A stretch of DNA of 64,000 bases from contig NW_005178441.1 in NCBI RefSeq assembly GCF_000341285.1, positions 38,197 through 102,196 of the forward strand. Reading direction: 5' to 3'. Shown here piece by piece: positions 25,068 to 36,004 of the stretch (within the stretch, counting starts at the first letter, position 1; the number at the start of each line of letters is the position of its first letter). The notes beneath the pieces were generated by a model. That model did not search any database and had not been told where the DNA came from. It saw only the letters and a program-made list of their open reading frames with translations. The stretch comes from Galdieria sulphuraria (Eukaryota > Rhodophyta > Bangiophyceae > Galdieriales > Galdieriaceae). The translations under genes were made by a program, and so were the position numbers.

Positions 25068-25103
25068 GGAGCAATAGTTTCTATTATGGGCAAATGAAAA
25101 ACT

Positions 25104-25847
25104 TTATAAGGGTTTGCTTAGACCGTATTGTAAGATATCGACCGCTGTCAACGTAATAATCTCTGCAGGTTCTTTCATTTCGTTAGGATCAGGTGGCAGC
25201 CTTGCTCCTGGAGGTCTATTTGCTAGCAATCCTAAAGAGATATTGGTATTTATTCAATATTGTCAACTGCTAATTTGCTTACTTTGAACTATCTTCTTTC
25301 TAGCTCGTAGATAGTCCTCTTTTCGCAGAATCGCCTGTTTCAGTGCAGCTGCCTGGTTTATGTACAAGATTGATGAGAATTGACCCCCTTTTTCGTTATC
25401 CAGTAGTTCTTCGACATAGTTTCGGACACTTAAAGCCTAAAAATATTCAGTTGAAAAAATTTCTGGTTTCAACGAGGAAACAACTGCACCTCTTCTTTAG
25501 CTTCTCTACTGTTTTCGCAACGTATACCAACTACGGCACCGCTTACCAAGAATGGCACCGTTTCATGTTCTTGTGCAAATTCAAACGCCCTCGAAAGGAT
25601 CTTCGCGTCATCTTGTGCATTGTGACGGTACAAAAAGCCAAAAGGAGCACAGTTAACTCTCCTATGTTCTTCAGCTAAGAAACATGTGCCCTACCAAGAG
25701 ACAAGCTTACGACGCATCTGAGATAGCAATCTGGAGCGACGATGACTCCACCAATAAACCCAATACTCTTTGTAAACCAGAAAGACTCTTTTGAAAGGAA
25801 ACAGGATCTGTGAAGGTTTTCAATGCGCGACCAGCGCTGACTCCCAT
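25104..25847 (-). CDS. unrecognised four-exon gene
   Basis: Four exons (25847-25711, 25661-25490, 25436-25283, 25231-25104) separated by introns of 49, 53 and 51 bp with canonical GT-AG ends join in phase into about 196 residues. The protein begins MGVSAGRALKTFTDPVSF and continues with a helical segment (LQRVLGLLVESSSLQIAI), FGFLYRHNAQDDAKILSRAF, a small-residue stretch (VPFLVSGAVVGIRC), a long charged helix with LRKEDYLRARKKIVQRLL, and ends LTAVDILQYGLSKPL. Three phase-preserving introns argue that it is a real gene. I do not recognise the family; N-terminal composition would suit an organelle protein. Confidence 0.7.
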
Positions 25848-26395
25848 ACTGAAACAACTCGACTCGACCAGCTAAGAACCGTCCAAAGAATTTTCAATCC
25901 TCATTGGCTTTTCATTCTTTCCTCTTCCTATTTATTTATCGTTTTCAAGCTTGACCTATTTGCACATTCTTGCCATCTGATTGACAAGATGATGCTTTTA
26001 ACCTTAGTTTCGAAGGAGCACCATAGTGAAAAATAAATCCGTCCTTTTGTTCTTCAATGATGTCATTTCTGCTTTATGAAAGAATACAAATGTACTACAG
26101 AAAGAAGAATCTAAAGGCTACAGTTTGTTGGAGTCGGATTGTCTTTTTCGTTGAAAGTTATTTTACAAATAGACGAGACATGTCAACTGTTTTTCTAACA
26201 TGCAAGTTGTTGACTGCTAAAGGTGATTTATAGAGTAGCAAATATAAACTTATTTGACGTACGAATAAACTCAAAACCTAGCCTTTCTACATGCATAAGT
26301 CGTCTGTGAAAGAACTAACGAAATGAAGCATCTGTATATAAGAGATCATCTTTCATCCCTTCACTTGTGAAAATTGATTATTAGTCCTTGATAAG
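25848..26395. other. divergent intergenic region upstream of RPT6
   Basis: About 550 bp with no gene seen. It holds the RPT6 promoter (a TATATAAG match about 60 bp before the ATG) and that of the divergent unknown gene. Confidence 0.55.
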
Positions 26396-27665
26396 ATGTC
26401 GGCTTCAGCAGGCTTGGAATCAGTAACGGAAAGAGGATCCAACGTAGTACTTCACTCCTATTATGAAAGGAAACTTGACGAACTTGAAGGTTTTATAAGG
26501 GAGAAAGAGGATAACTTAAGACGTTTAGAAGCGCAAAGAAATGATCTGAATTCAAAGGGTACGTCCGTCCGTCTTTGTTTTTCTAAGTTTTAACAGCGAA
26601 CTAGTTAAAAACCTTCGAGAGGAACTCCACATATTGCAAGAACCTGGGTCATATGTTGGTGAAGTTGTAAAAGTCATGGGACGTTCGAAAGTTCTGGTGA
26701 AAGTTCAACCTGAAGGGAAGTACGTTGTAGACTTGGACAAGGAAATCGATATCAACAGTATCACTCCCAACTTAAGGGTAGCACTAAGGAACGACTCTTA
26801 CTCGTTGCATAAGATACTTCCTAGCAAAGTAGACCCCCTTGTGAGTCTTATGCGAGTTGAAAAGGTTCCAGACTCTACTTATGACATGATTGGAGGCCTT
26901 GACAAGCAAATTAAAGAGATAAAGGAAGTTATCGAGCTTCCAATAAAACATCCAGAACTCTTCGAGTCGCTCGGTATAGCGCAACCAAAGGGAGTTCTCT
27001 TATATGGTCCCCCGGGTACTGGCAAGACTTTGTTGGCAAGAGCTGTGGCACATCACACGGACTGTACCTTTATTCGAGTATCAGGAAGTGAACTTGTGCA
27101 GAAATATATAGGGGAAGGAAGTAGAATGGTTCGTGAGTTGTTTGTGATGGCTCGTGAACATGCTCCTTCCATTATTTTTATGGATGAGATTGATTCAATT
27201 GGTTCGACTCGTATTGACTCTGGAAATTCCGGTGGTGGTGACTCGGAAGTGCAAAGGACTATGTTGGAGCTTTTGAATCAGCTCGACGGTTTCGAACCGC
27301 ACCAGAATATCAAAGTTCTGATGGCAACCAATCGAATAGATATTCTTGATCCTGCATTGCTTCGTCCTGGTCGGATTGATAGGAAGATTGAGTTTCCTAA
27401 CCCAAATGAGGATGCTAGATTTGATATTTTGAAGATTCATTCGAGGAAGATGAATCTAGTTCGAGGTATTGATTTGAAGAAGATTGCTTCGCAACTGCAT
27501 GGGGCAAGTGGAGCTGAGCTAAAGGCAGTTTGTACAGAAGCTGGAATGTTTGCCCTACGGGAGAGAAGAATACATGTGACCCAAGAAGATTTCGAGATGG
27601 CTGTAAGCAAAGTAATGAGGAAGGACTCGGAACAAAATATGAGTTTAAGAAAGCTTTTCAAGTAA
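26396..27665 (+). CDS. RPT6: 26S proteasome regulatory ATPase RPT6 (PSMC5)
   Basis: AAA+ subunit of the 19S base ring that unfolds substrates. Exons 26396-26558 and 26605-27665 join in phase, giving [13 protein letters not shown] across the junction as in other RPT6. Features: N-terminal coiled coil, OB domain ([20 protein letters not shown]), Walker A (GPPGTGKT), Walker B ([11 protein letters not shown]), sensor/arginine finger region ([20 protein letters not shown]), and the C-terminal [13 protein letters not shown]. Choice of RPT6 over other RPTs rests on the last block and on [20 protein letters not shown]. The intron acceptor is the second of two nearby AGs (AACAG then CTAG). Confidence 0.97.
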
Positions 27666-28079
27666 ATGGCAGGAGTATCTACGTTTGTTGAGCTGCGATC
27701 GGTTACTTGTCGCGTGCGATACTTGTTGTTGGGTATATAAAAGTCAATTGATTGCTGTTACCGATAGCTCAAGTAAATATCTTTCATTTTACGAATGCAA
27801 CATTGTGAGATATCTTATAGTATTTTAAGCTTGTAACTAGGAATAGATATTTTGGATAAGATCACTTCACAAGTGAGGCTCATGACTACATTCGAACACA
27901 ACTTCCTTTGCAGTTTTCTTCCCTCCCTTATTATTAGCAACTCTGTAAATTGTTCCTATTTCTGAATCCTTGAATTCCCAAAGAAATTTCATCAAAGAAA
28001 AAAAAAGCAATTCATCCATAAGAGGGACGAAGGCGCACATTTTGATATATTGCCGCGAAAAACGAGGTTTTGCCTCTTA
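27666..28079. other. intergenic region between RPT6 and the GT61 gene
   Basis: About 410 bp, AT-rich, stops in all frames. The minus ORF at 27992-28222 is antisense to the GT61 first exon. Nothing else seen. Confidence 0.55.
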
Positions 28080-29682
28080 ATGTTACAAGTTGCAAATAAA
28101 ATGAAGCCTAAGAAAGCAGAAAAATTATTCTTTGCCAAGTTGGTGAGCCTGCAAACAGCAAAGTTTCTAGGTATGTCTTCCCTTATCATCTTAATTATGC
28201 ACATTTCGTACAAAGGTATCACAAGTCTTTCTCACATACTTTGAAAACATATGAATGAATGAATATAAAAAATAGAAACAAGAGAAATGAGAAGAGCTTT
28301 CAAAGCGGTGGATTGCAAGAAACACGCGAACTATCAATCTTCAACATTTGAGAGATCTCTTATTAATCCATTGATAGCCAATTTTACCTTGAGTTCGACT
28401 GAACATATCATTCATTGGTACAACTTCTGTTTGGATATAGATGATCACTGGCTTTGGATACAGTCTCACAAACTGCATCAAGACTTGTGTGTTTTCCAGT
28501 GCTACAAGTCTTCCTACGCATCCAAAAGGCCTGAAGTTCGAATGTGGGCCTCTCTAAAGTCTCGTCATTATACGAGTCTGCAAAGGAGCATACATCATTT
28601 GCCGACCAACGACACTTTATTAAGTATACAAACAAGAAATAATCCCCTTTTGTTCCCCTACCCTCTGTTCATCGCTAGACATAATCAACATCTTCCGGTA
28701 AGTTTGCTTCAAAGAGCGGTTGAACAAAAACACTTATAGTAAATACAGCATTTTCTCGAGGAACTTCTTGCAGCTTACTCAATAGTTTCTAGTGTGACAT
28801 CCATGCCAGAGCTAAAACTCATCTCAAAACATAAGATAGTGTTTGTTGCATTTCCAAATGTTTCAGAGAAACTAGTATTGAATCCACAGACATGGCATGG
28901 GAACATTGTCCTCATAGTGAAAGAAACTGTTCAACGTTATTTTGGTATCGAGTTGGTAATTAAGGGAGCAGAAACATTCTTAGAAATGCGCAGAGCCCTA
29001 AAATCACCATTTCTTTGCTTCGAACATATATTTTACAACACTCGAGCAGCTCAAAGGCCTGAATCTTACACGCATTGGCTGTATTCGAATGATGCCAGTG
29101 AAAGACTCCAGAAGGTCATTCATATGAAACTCAAGAAGCCATCATTTGCACAACTTTCTCCTGAGCCACTCTCAAAAATAATTATGATACAGAGAAACAC
29201 AACAAGACGCATACGGCGAGCTGAAATAATGACAAAAGAATTGGAAAAAGTATTTGGTGTCAAGGTTTCCATTATACTCTTCGAATATCTTTCTGCTTTA
29301 CAACAGGTGGGCCAATATTTAAGTTGTTCTTAAAACTAAATTCCTCTAGGCTCAGTTAATGCACAGGGTGTCTATTGTTATTGCTGCGCATGGAGCAAGT
29401 CTCTCAAATATCATTTTTATGAAGAGGGGAAGTGTTCTTATAGAACTATCTCCATCTTTATGCTCGGGAGAGGGCTACTTCGGGGCACTTGCGAAATTTC
29501 TTGGGTTGACCTATTTCCATATTTCAGGCATGCATCAAGAGTCCAATGAAACCAACCAACTCTCACCAAGAAATGGATGCAGCAAAGTTTATCGATACAA
29601 GGACATTGATATTGAGATGGAAAAACTTTTGCAAGTGGTTAGTGCAGCTATAAACTATATCAGTGAGAGTAATAATAAATAA
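28080..29682 (+). CDS. GT61-family glycosyltransferase (DUF563), type II membrane protein
   Basis: Probable Golgi glycosyltransferase adding a sugar such as GlcNAc or xylose; substrate unknown. Exons 28080-28215, 28276-28697, 28749-29306 and 29350-29682 join in phase. Exon 1 has a basic cytosolic tail and a membrane anchor (FLGMSSLIILIMHISY). The catalytic domain shows IVFVAFPNVSEKL, IIMIQRNTTRRIRRAEIM, and the GT61 hallmark VIAAHGASLSNIIFMKRGSV then LIELSPSLCSGEGYFGALA. An alternative splice removing 28172-28275 would delete the anchor and still be in phase, so exon 1 is the less certain part. Confidence 0.85.
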
Positions 29683-30145
29683 TTGTTCCTTAACATACTC
29701 TTTGGATTGTACGGCAGATAGCAGAACGTCTCTGCGCAGCTGAATAGAACACAAAATATTCCATGATAAAAGTGGTATAGATTGCCCTTTTTGGAAACCT
29801 TCTATCAAGTATATAGTATATATTTACAGGTGCCAATGATGCCATTCCATGTCTCCCAAACATAATGAAAACTCGTACTTCAGGAAGACTAGCGCAAGAA
29901 GAACTTATCTAAGAATCTACAAATTGAAGTAAATTTAGCTCATTTTTTTAACTCTGGCGCAAGCTAACCAGTCAATCTTTTCAATCCAAGCGGACATAAT
30001 TATTTAGGATATTCGCCTATCAGAATTATGTGCATCAAGAGAATAATGACCATCCTTTGGTGCCTGGAAATTGCAAATGACGAATCAAACATCGATTCAG
30101 TCAGTGAATGATGTCGAAATGGACGCGGGCTGAGGCAGCCTTGCA
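29683..30145. other. intergenic region between the GT61 gene and NAA40
   Basis: About 460 bp on which no coding or repeat feature is visible. It contains the GT61 3' end and the NAA40 promoter. Confidence 0.55.
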
Positions 30146-31146
30146 ATGAATAGTTTGAGGAACGTACGTAAGAGGCAAAGACGTGTGGACGCAGTAAGTA
30201 GATTTCGCTTTTATAAACTGTATTACCGAAATAGTATTCCCTTTGAAAATAGGAAGAGGACCTCTCTTTCTCCAGATCTCGTGCACGTTCACTTGTTCTC
30301 GAAGCCAACGGCATAGAGAATCCTCTAGAAAAGTTTGAACTGGACAAGACCATCCAACTCGACCAATTTGAAATTACCTTGGATAGTTATAAGGGTTCCC
30401 AACTTTCTTTGGAACTGCGACAATGGTGTTTTCAAGTTGTTGAGAAACACACCCGTCAAGAGTAAGTGTCTATCGTATCTATTCATTCGTTCAGTCTTAA
30501 TTCGTTGTTATGGATGATATTAAAGTTATGAAAGTGCTGGCCTTTGGAGTGCTGCTGGAAAGAAAGCGGAGCTGCGTTCCGATGCTGCACGATATCTTTT
30601 GGTTTGTTAACTTTTTAACAGGCGTGTTTGTGTCCTTAGTCTTTTAAAGGTCCGACACTATCCTCCTATGACTCTAGTTGGATTTGTTCATTACAGATTT
30701 ACTATTGAAAATTTGGAAAATGTTCTCTATATTTATGAGTTACATGTTGTTGATAGATACCAGGGTCTCGGTGTTGGAAAGAAAGTGGTTCAAATTCTAG
30801 AAACGCTAGGACGGCATACAAGTAAGAAGATATTTGATCGTGCATTTTAACAGAAACAAAAATGAATATTTTAGAAATGAGAAAAATGATGCTGACGGTA
30901 TTTAAAAGAAATGAAGATGCGGTTAGATTCTACAAAGAAAAACTTGGGTTGTATTTTCATTCTTATTTTGTGGAGAAACTGACATTCCTTAGGTTTTCTA
31001 TGGATGCTTCGTCTCCGCAACTTTATGGGGACATGGAGTGCAAATATGAAATTCTTTCAAAGGACTTGATGAGTTTCCCAGAAGACTGTGTTGACAAGAA
31101 CAGTGTCATGAGTAAATTATATCGAGTCCATGAACATTTAAATTAA
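30146..31146 (+). CDS. NAA40: NAA40 (Nat4) N-alpha-acetyltransferase of histones H4/H2A
   Basis: GNAT enzyme that acetylates the N-terminal serine of histones H4 and H2A. Five exons (30146-30193, 30253-30461, 30526-30601, 30650-30821, 30875-31146) join in phase. Exon 1 begins MNSLRNVRKRQRRVDA. Recognisable blocks: SQLSLELRQWCFQVVEK, YESAGLWSAAGKKAELR, LVGFVHYRF, the acetyl-CoA site VVDRYQGLGVGKKVVQIL, then RKMMLTVFKRNEDAVRFYK, and the family-specific DASSPQLYGDMECKYEILSK. About 258 residues. The 3' part alone is visible as ORFs; the first three exons were found by matching the family. Confidence 0.93.
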
Positions 31147-31203
31147 ATGCATTTCTCAAAGGAGCAAGTCACTTTTGATTGTTGAATCAAGTTGTCATTA
31201 TCG

Positions 31204-32109
31204 ATGATGATGGAGTCTTTATCGGCTCCTTCTCAGAATGACGATAGACAAGCTTATATAGAAAGAAGGAAGTTGAAAAGGCTTGAAGCCAGAAAGAGAA
31301 GAAAGGAGGTCAAGAGAAGTAGATCTCCTAGAAATAGTTTAATGAATTCCGTTACACCCTCTGAGGCTCCCACAACTCAGTCAGGAACAGAGAATAATAG
31401 ACGTTGGAGTAAGAAAGACTTGCGAGAAAGGGTATTGACAGAGTCAAACTTTAAGATATGTTTTGACTTATGTGGTGGAGAAGCTTCTTGGGACAAAGTT
31501 CAAACCGATAGAGAAATTGTCTCCTTGGTAAAGCAACTGGAGCATTGTTGTTCGCTAAATAAAAAGGCCATCTTGAACCAAGAGAAGCCAGTTTCTATGC
31601 ATATTGTTGGTATGGGCGAAAGAGTGAAAAGGCAGCTCGAAACTTCGTGTCCGATGTGGACAAAATGGCCTGTAACTTGGAAAGGTGAAGACTTTTTGTA
31701 TAACCATCTAAAGGACATTATCTACCTTTCTTATGACTCTGCTGAACTTCTGGGTATGCAAGAATGGGAAGGACGTTACAACGAGTGCGATCTTGACCCT
31801 AGCAAAGTTTATGTTATTGGAGGACTGGTCGACAGAAATCGTCTCAAGGGAGCTGCGCAACAAAGGGCAACTTATTTAGGTGTGCGTTCTGCAAAGTTGC
31901 CGATTGAGAAATTTTTCAAGTTGCAACATGGAACTCCTATACTTTCTGTATTATGTGTTTTCCAAATTTTACTTTTGAAGTACAACAGTTACTCTTGGAA
32001 GGAAACCTTTCTAAAAGCTATTCCTGAACGTAAAGGACTTGAAACTAGGGAAGAAAACAAGCCTGCACATGAAGAAGATACTTCATTTAGAAACTGTAAT
32101 AGATGTTAA
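31204..32109 (+). CDS. TRM10: TRM10, tRNA (guanine-N1)-methyltransferase at position 9
   Basis: SPOUT methyltransferase forming m1G (or m1A) at tRNA position 9. Single exon of ~301 residues from ATG 31204. A basic N-terminal helix (YIERRKLKRLEARKRRKEVK) precedes the SPOUT domain: KICFDLCGGEASW, IIYLSYDSAELL, DPSKVYVIGGLVDRNRLKG, VRSAKLPIEKFF, and VLCVFQILLLKYN. The characteristic GGLVDxNR loop is intact. The stop overlaps the stop of CSN5 on the opposite strand by 4 bp. An earlier TTG-started reading was ignored in favour of the ATG. Confidence 0.95.
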   Translation: MMMESLSAPSQNDDRQAYIERRKLKRLEARKRRKEVKRSRSPRNSLMNSVTPSEAPTTQSGTENNRRWSKKDLRERVLTESNFKICFDLCGGEASWDKVQTDREIVSLVKQLEHCCSLNKKAILNQEKPVSMHIVGMGERVKRQLETSCPMWTKWPVTWKGEDFLYNHLKDIIYLSYDSAELLGMQEWEGRYNECDLDPSKVYVIGGLVDRNRLKGAAQQRATYLGVRSAKLPIEKFFKLQHGTPILSVLCVFQILLLKYNSYSWKETFLKAIPERKGLETREENKPAHEEDTSFRNCNRC

Positions 32110-33143
32110 ACACCAAATAGTTTGCTTTTGACTAATTGATTCATCAATCCTTGCACTAAGTCAAAGCTTGTCCTTTCTGCATCTCGAGTAACTTGGGTCA
32201 TCTTGTTTCCTTTTCTCGAGTCACGTATATTAGAAAATTCCATACTTTTGTATCCAAAGCCATGATAATAACTAGAAACCTAAAAATATTGTTCAATAAA
32301 GAAGAACTGAAAGACATGAAAACAAACCTGAGTTTGTATCTGTTCTAATTTTTCTCCAATATCGGAAATTTGTTTAGAAATATACTCTCGGTTTGTAACC
32401 AGTGGACTTGAAGACAAGTTGTTGATCCAGTACTTGTTCCAAAGCAAATCCAGTAATGAAGAATCTAAACTTGACTTAAAGTAGGAGACTTCCAGTTGAT
32501 AATAACGCTTGCAGTGAACTCCAAAGTCTTCGATTTTATTCAGAGGAATGTTTTGATACTCCACAGCTTCTGAATCTGCGGGTTTATAGTCTGCAGGGTA
32601 CGTTCTAAAAGCACCCAAGTCCACTTTACCCGAAGAAATGGTTCGTATGGGGTCCACAACGATAGCGACAAAGGGATCCTGATACTGTTGTTGTGTCATT
32701 TGAGTCGACACATCAATTCCGGAGAGCCAACAGCCGTATCCGGGGTGTGAATGATACCAACCAATCACGTGCTCGGGCCTCTGCACAGTTTTGCTCTTTT
32801 CATGATAGTCTACTAAAAACTCGTTCCCTTGTGCTTGAGCATTTACTCTTGTTTCTGTACCTTCCACTGGCAAAGGAAAAGCGTCCATAACTAGAAAACA
32901 GTCTCCTTTCACTTTTCCTTGCATACTTCCCATAACTTCAATATTACCTCCAGAGTGTGCGTGATTCAACATTTTGAGAAGTGCAATTGCAGATATTCGA
33001 ACTTTCCTGAAGTAGTTGGGATCCTTAGTCCAAGGCTTGGCATCTAAAATAGATTTTTGTTCCAGTTCGTCGTATTCATATAAATAGTCTTCGTTTTGCC
33101 TAGAGGAAGTGGCGGAGGAAGAGGAACAAGGCAACATTGACAT
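32106..33143 (-). CDS. CSN5: CSN5, deneddylating subunit of the COP9 signalosome
   Basis: JAMM metalloprotease that removes NEDD8 from cullins. Exons 33143-32328 and 32279-32106 join in phase through a 48-bp intron; about 329 residues. The JAMM motif is complete: the upstream Glu in [10 protein letters not shown] and [18 protein letters not shown]. Other family blocks are [27 protein letters not shown], and [20 protein letters not shown]. The C-terminal exon contains the helical [20 protein letters not shown]. Active-site residues are all present, so it should be catalytic. Confidence 0.96.
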
Positions 33144-33566
33144 GACCCAAAAAGGGAAATGAAAAAGAATCGAATATTTATTCTTCTCAGTTCAAAGGAA
33201 TATAGTCTCACCATCTCAATATGTCTAATGATATACGATAGTTGACTGAATTAGGTGCAGATAATTTCCACAGTGATAGCCCTTGTGAACAACCATGAAA
33301 CTTGTGTCTTTCAAAATGAGCAAAAAGTAGTTGACCTAATCCATATGAAAGCTTTCATAGACATGATAGTGTTCTTCAAAACCTTTTGAAAAAATATTGG
33401 GTTGTATCCATATCATTCCACAATCTCAATCCTCAACTTGTACAAAACTATACTGATCGATAAAAATATATGTTTCTATTGCTTCTACATCTTGTCATAA
33501 TAAAAGTTGATACGACATGGCGTCGTTACAAAAGATCCTTACTCCGACCTTCAAGCCATTAATATC
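33144..33566. other. intergenic region between the decarboxylase and CSN5
   Basis: About 420 bp on which no gene is visible; AT-rich. It contains the decarboxylase 3' end and the CSN5 promoter, both minus strand. Confidence 0.55.
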
Positions 33567-35186
33567 CTAAACAACTTGTATAGTATTGTGATCCTCATTA
33601 AAACCCGTGACAGTTGCTCCAAATCCTCTCAATGTGTCAATAACAGTAAGTGCATCATTAGAAATTTCTTCTCCTGGTAACAAAATTGGAATACCAGGAG
33701 GATAGCATGAAACTGTACATGCAGCTATTCGACCTTCTGAATCAGCAAACTGCACATATTCTCTATGAGGATGATAAAATGCATCTCGCGGAGAAATTCT
33801 TTGCAATGGAAAAGGTGGTTGAAAGAGTCGCGAAGCAGTTTTCCCGAAAAATTGCCAATTCTTACAGTTCTGTGGCAATTCACTGACTAACATAGTGTTG
33901 CTATCTTTCTTCAATTTAGTTGATATCTCCTTCAAGGCATAAACCAAACTGGAAATATCAGACTCAAGATTGCCAGGAGAGATTATAAATACGAGATGAT
34001 TAAATGAAGGCAATTCTGCATACACACCATAATCTTCAATAAGTAATTGATCAATGTCGAAACCATTACAGTCCCAATAATCTTCCGTCATCACAATATT
34101 CATTCTCGTGGGATCAAACATGTCGGTTGGATTTCTCTTCCCTAAGACTCGAAAACCCGGAACCTCCTCAAGTTGACTTCTGGCTAGAGATGACAAGGCC
34201 AATGCATTTTGTAACATTGCTTCGCCTTGTACCTCAAACTGTTGTCTTGAGGCATCAAGGGACGCCAACAATAAATAATTAGGACTCGATGTTTGAACAA
34301 GTTGTAATGCATTAGAGATGCGACTGGCATCAATACGTCCTGAAGATAAAGCATCTGAACTTACGTGCAGCATTCCTGTTTGAGTCAACGAAGTAAGACA
34401 TTTATGTGTACCATGTACAACTATATCTGCACCACTCCTTAGAGCAGGAGGAGGAAAGGATGGATGAAATATAAAATGAGCTCCATGAGCTTCATCAACT
34501 ATTAAAATAACATCGTTCCGTCGACATATTTCTGAAATATCAGAAATATTCGAAACATATCCATGATAATTAGGCGAAACAATGACTACAGCATCTATTT
34601 CTCCTCTATGTTCTCTTAACTGTTCTTCTATAGAGCTTTCAGGAATTTCGAAAGCAATATTATAGTTGGCATGATAGTTGGGAGCAATATATACAGGGAT
34701 AGAACCACATAATATTAAAGCATACAAGACTGACTGATGCACGTTGCGTGGAACCAAAACTTTTCTCTTTGGTCGACAACAAGACATAATAGCAGCAAGC
34801 ATGCCCGATGTTGCTCCGTTAACAAGAAACCAACTTTTGCCAGCCGAAAAAACTTTGGCTGCCAAATCTTCTGCTTCCTTAATAACTCCTGTAGGATTGG
34901 CTAGATTATCCAAGGCGGGAAGCTCTGGAAGGTCAGCTGAAAATATCAAGGAACCAAAAGAATCGCGCATGCAACTAGGAATAGCTGAACCCCTTCTATG
35001 TCCAGGGAAGTGAAAGGAAGCTTTGATACGTTTGGACTCTTCCACAAGTTTGTCAAATAGAGGACTTGGAACCGAATATTCTTGTTCCATATTCAAGAAA
35101 GTTCTGTACCTTGTATTGGTTTTTCGTTTCAACTTTATGCCATGTTTACGGCAGATAAAAGAACAGTCAACGACAAAAGCTGGCAT
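33567..35186 (-). CDS. Orn/Lys/Arg decarboxylase, group III PLP fold
   Basis: PLP enzyme of the bacterial ornithine/lysine/arginine decarboxylase family; the exact amino acid is not decidable by eye. Single exon, about 539 residues. Major domain features: SFHFPGHRRG, FLVNGATSGMLAAIMSC, VLVPRNVHQSVLYALIL, the cofactor Asp in VILIVDEAHGAHF, and the PLP lysine in VVHGTHKCLTSLTQTGMLH. The C-terminal domain includes ISPRDAFYHPHREYVQF and CYPPGIPILLPGEEI. About 35 N-terminal residues look like an extension, possibly targeting. Cyanobacterial/plant-type origin is likely (inference); no introns. Confidence 0.9.
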   Translation of the reverse strand: MPAFVVDCSFICRKHGIKLKRKTNTRYRTFLNMEQEYSVPSPLFDKLVEESKRIKASFHFPGHRRGSAIPSCMRDSFGSLIFSADLPELPALDNLANPTGVIKEAEDLAAKVFSAGKSWFLVNGATSGMLAAIMSCCRPKRKVLVPRNVHQSVLYALILCGSIPVYIAPNYHANYNIAFEIPESSIEEQLREHRGEIDAVVIVSPNYHGYVSNISDISEICRRNDVILIVDEAHGAHFIFHPSFPPPALRSGADIVVHGTHKCLTSLTQTGMLHVSSDALSSGRIDASRISNALQLVQTSSPNYLLLASLDASRQQFEVQGEAMLQNALALSSLARSQLEEVPGFRVLGKRNPTDMFDPTRMNIVMTEDYWDCNGFDIDQLLIEDYGVYAELPSFNHLVFIISPGNLESDISSLVYALKEISTKLKKDSNTMLVSELPQNCKNWQFFGKTASRLFQPPFPLQRISPRDAFYHPHREYVQFADSEGRIAACTVSCYPPGIPILLPGEEISNDALTVIDTLRGFGATVTGFNEDHNTIQVV

Positions 35187-35330
35187 CAACTAATCAAATG
35201 AAATCGCAGTAACTACTCGAAGCTCTCTTCTATGATTCAAAAAAAAGAGAATCAACTTATGCATATTCCTTTACTTTGTAGGATAAATCACTGTCTCGAA
35301 TAATTCCAACAATTAAGCCATATCTATTTG

Positions 35331-36004
35331 CTATATCTTTGTTTGTTCCGTATATGTAGGCGGTGGTGGAGCGGAAAGGCCAAAATCTTCTTCTTTCTCT
35401 CTTTGAGACTGATATAAGGCAAGCGCTGAACTACAAGCAGCAAATATAGTCAACATCCAAGCAAATGCCGTGATAGTATTTGTCGCTTCGCTCACGTGAT
35501 CGTGCTCTTTGGCAGAAAAACTTTGGAAATTAGCCACAAATTGTGAACGTCGAATAGAATAAACTTACACAACGGCAGCAATAAACCACCACACCCCCTC
35601 AACATGACAATGAAACTGTCATATAATTGCTTTTTATGAACAAAGAATAGCTTACCATGACACCATTCGCGATACATTCTTTCAATGGACTAAAGGAGGT
35701 ATCTTTCAATACATGCAGGACGACCAACACAATAATTAGTATGGTAAGAAGCCATCCTATCACACCCCAAGCTATACCAAAGTTACAAACTGATACTGGT
35801 CCAAACTGACAAGTACCAGGCGGAGACTTGGCTTTAGAAGAGCTCACTGCAAATACCACGATGGCCCATATAACTAAGAGTTTGAGTTAGACGAGAGAAA
35901 TAACTCTACAAATCAAACATACATTCTAAAGAATACAATAAGCACTTTAGGATAGCGATAACGTCGATATTTATTTCTTTTCCACTTAAGTATAAACGGA
36001 ACAT
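35331..36004 (-). CDS. MARVEL-like multi-helix membrane protein
   Basis: Four exons (36004-35923, 35873-35656, 35615-35569, 35520-35331) with introns of 49, 40 and 48 bp join in phase, giving about 178 residues. Four hydrophobic segments are seen: VIAILKCLLYSLEFIWAIVV, IAWGVIGWLLTILIIVLVVL, VWWFIAAVVFSA, and TITAFAWMLTIFAACSSALA, with a proline-rich cytosolic end (SAPPPPTYTEQTKI). The layout recalls MARVEL/tetraspan vesicle proteins such as synaptophysin or SCAMP-like families, but I saw no decisive signature. The ATG at 36004 follows from an intron with a CTAAC branch point. Confidence 0.72.

Noticed and set aside
30000-30353. 117-codon minus ORF upstream of NAA40
   Set aside because: Antisense to NAA40 exons 1-2, whose splices and motifs fit the family.
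33567-35186. Recent horizontal transfer of the decarboxylase
   Set aside because: It is intronless and bacterial-like, but several native genes here are intronless too and the family is common in algae; composition looks like its neighbours. Not supportable without phylogeny.
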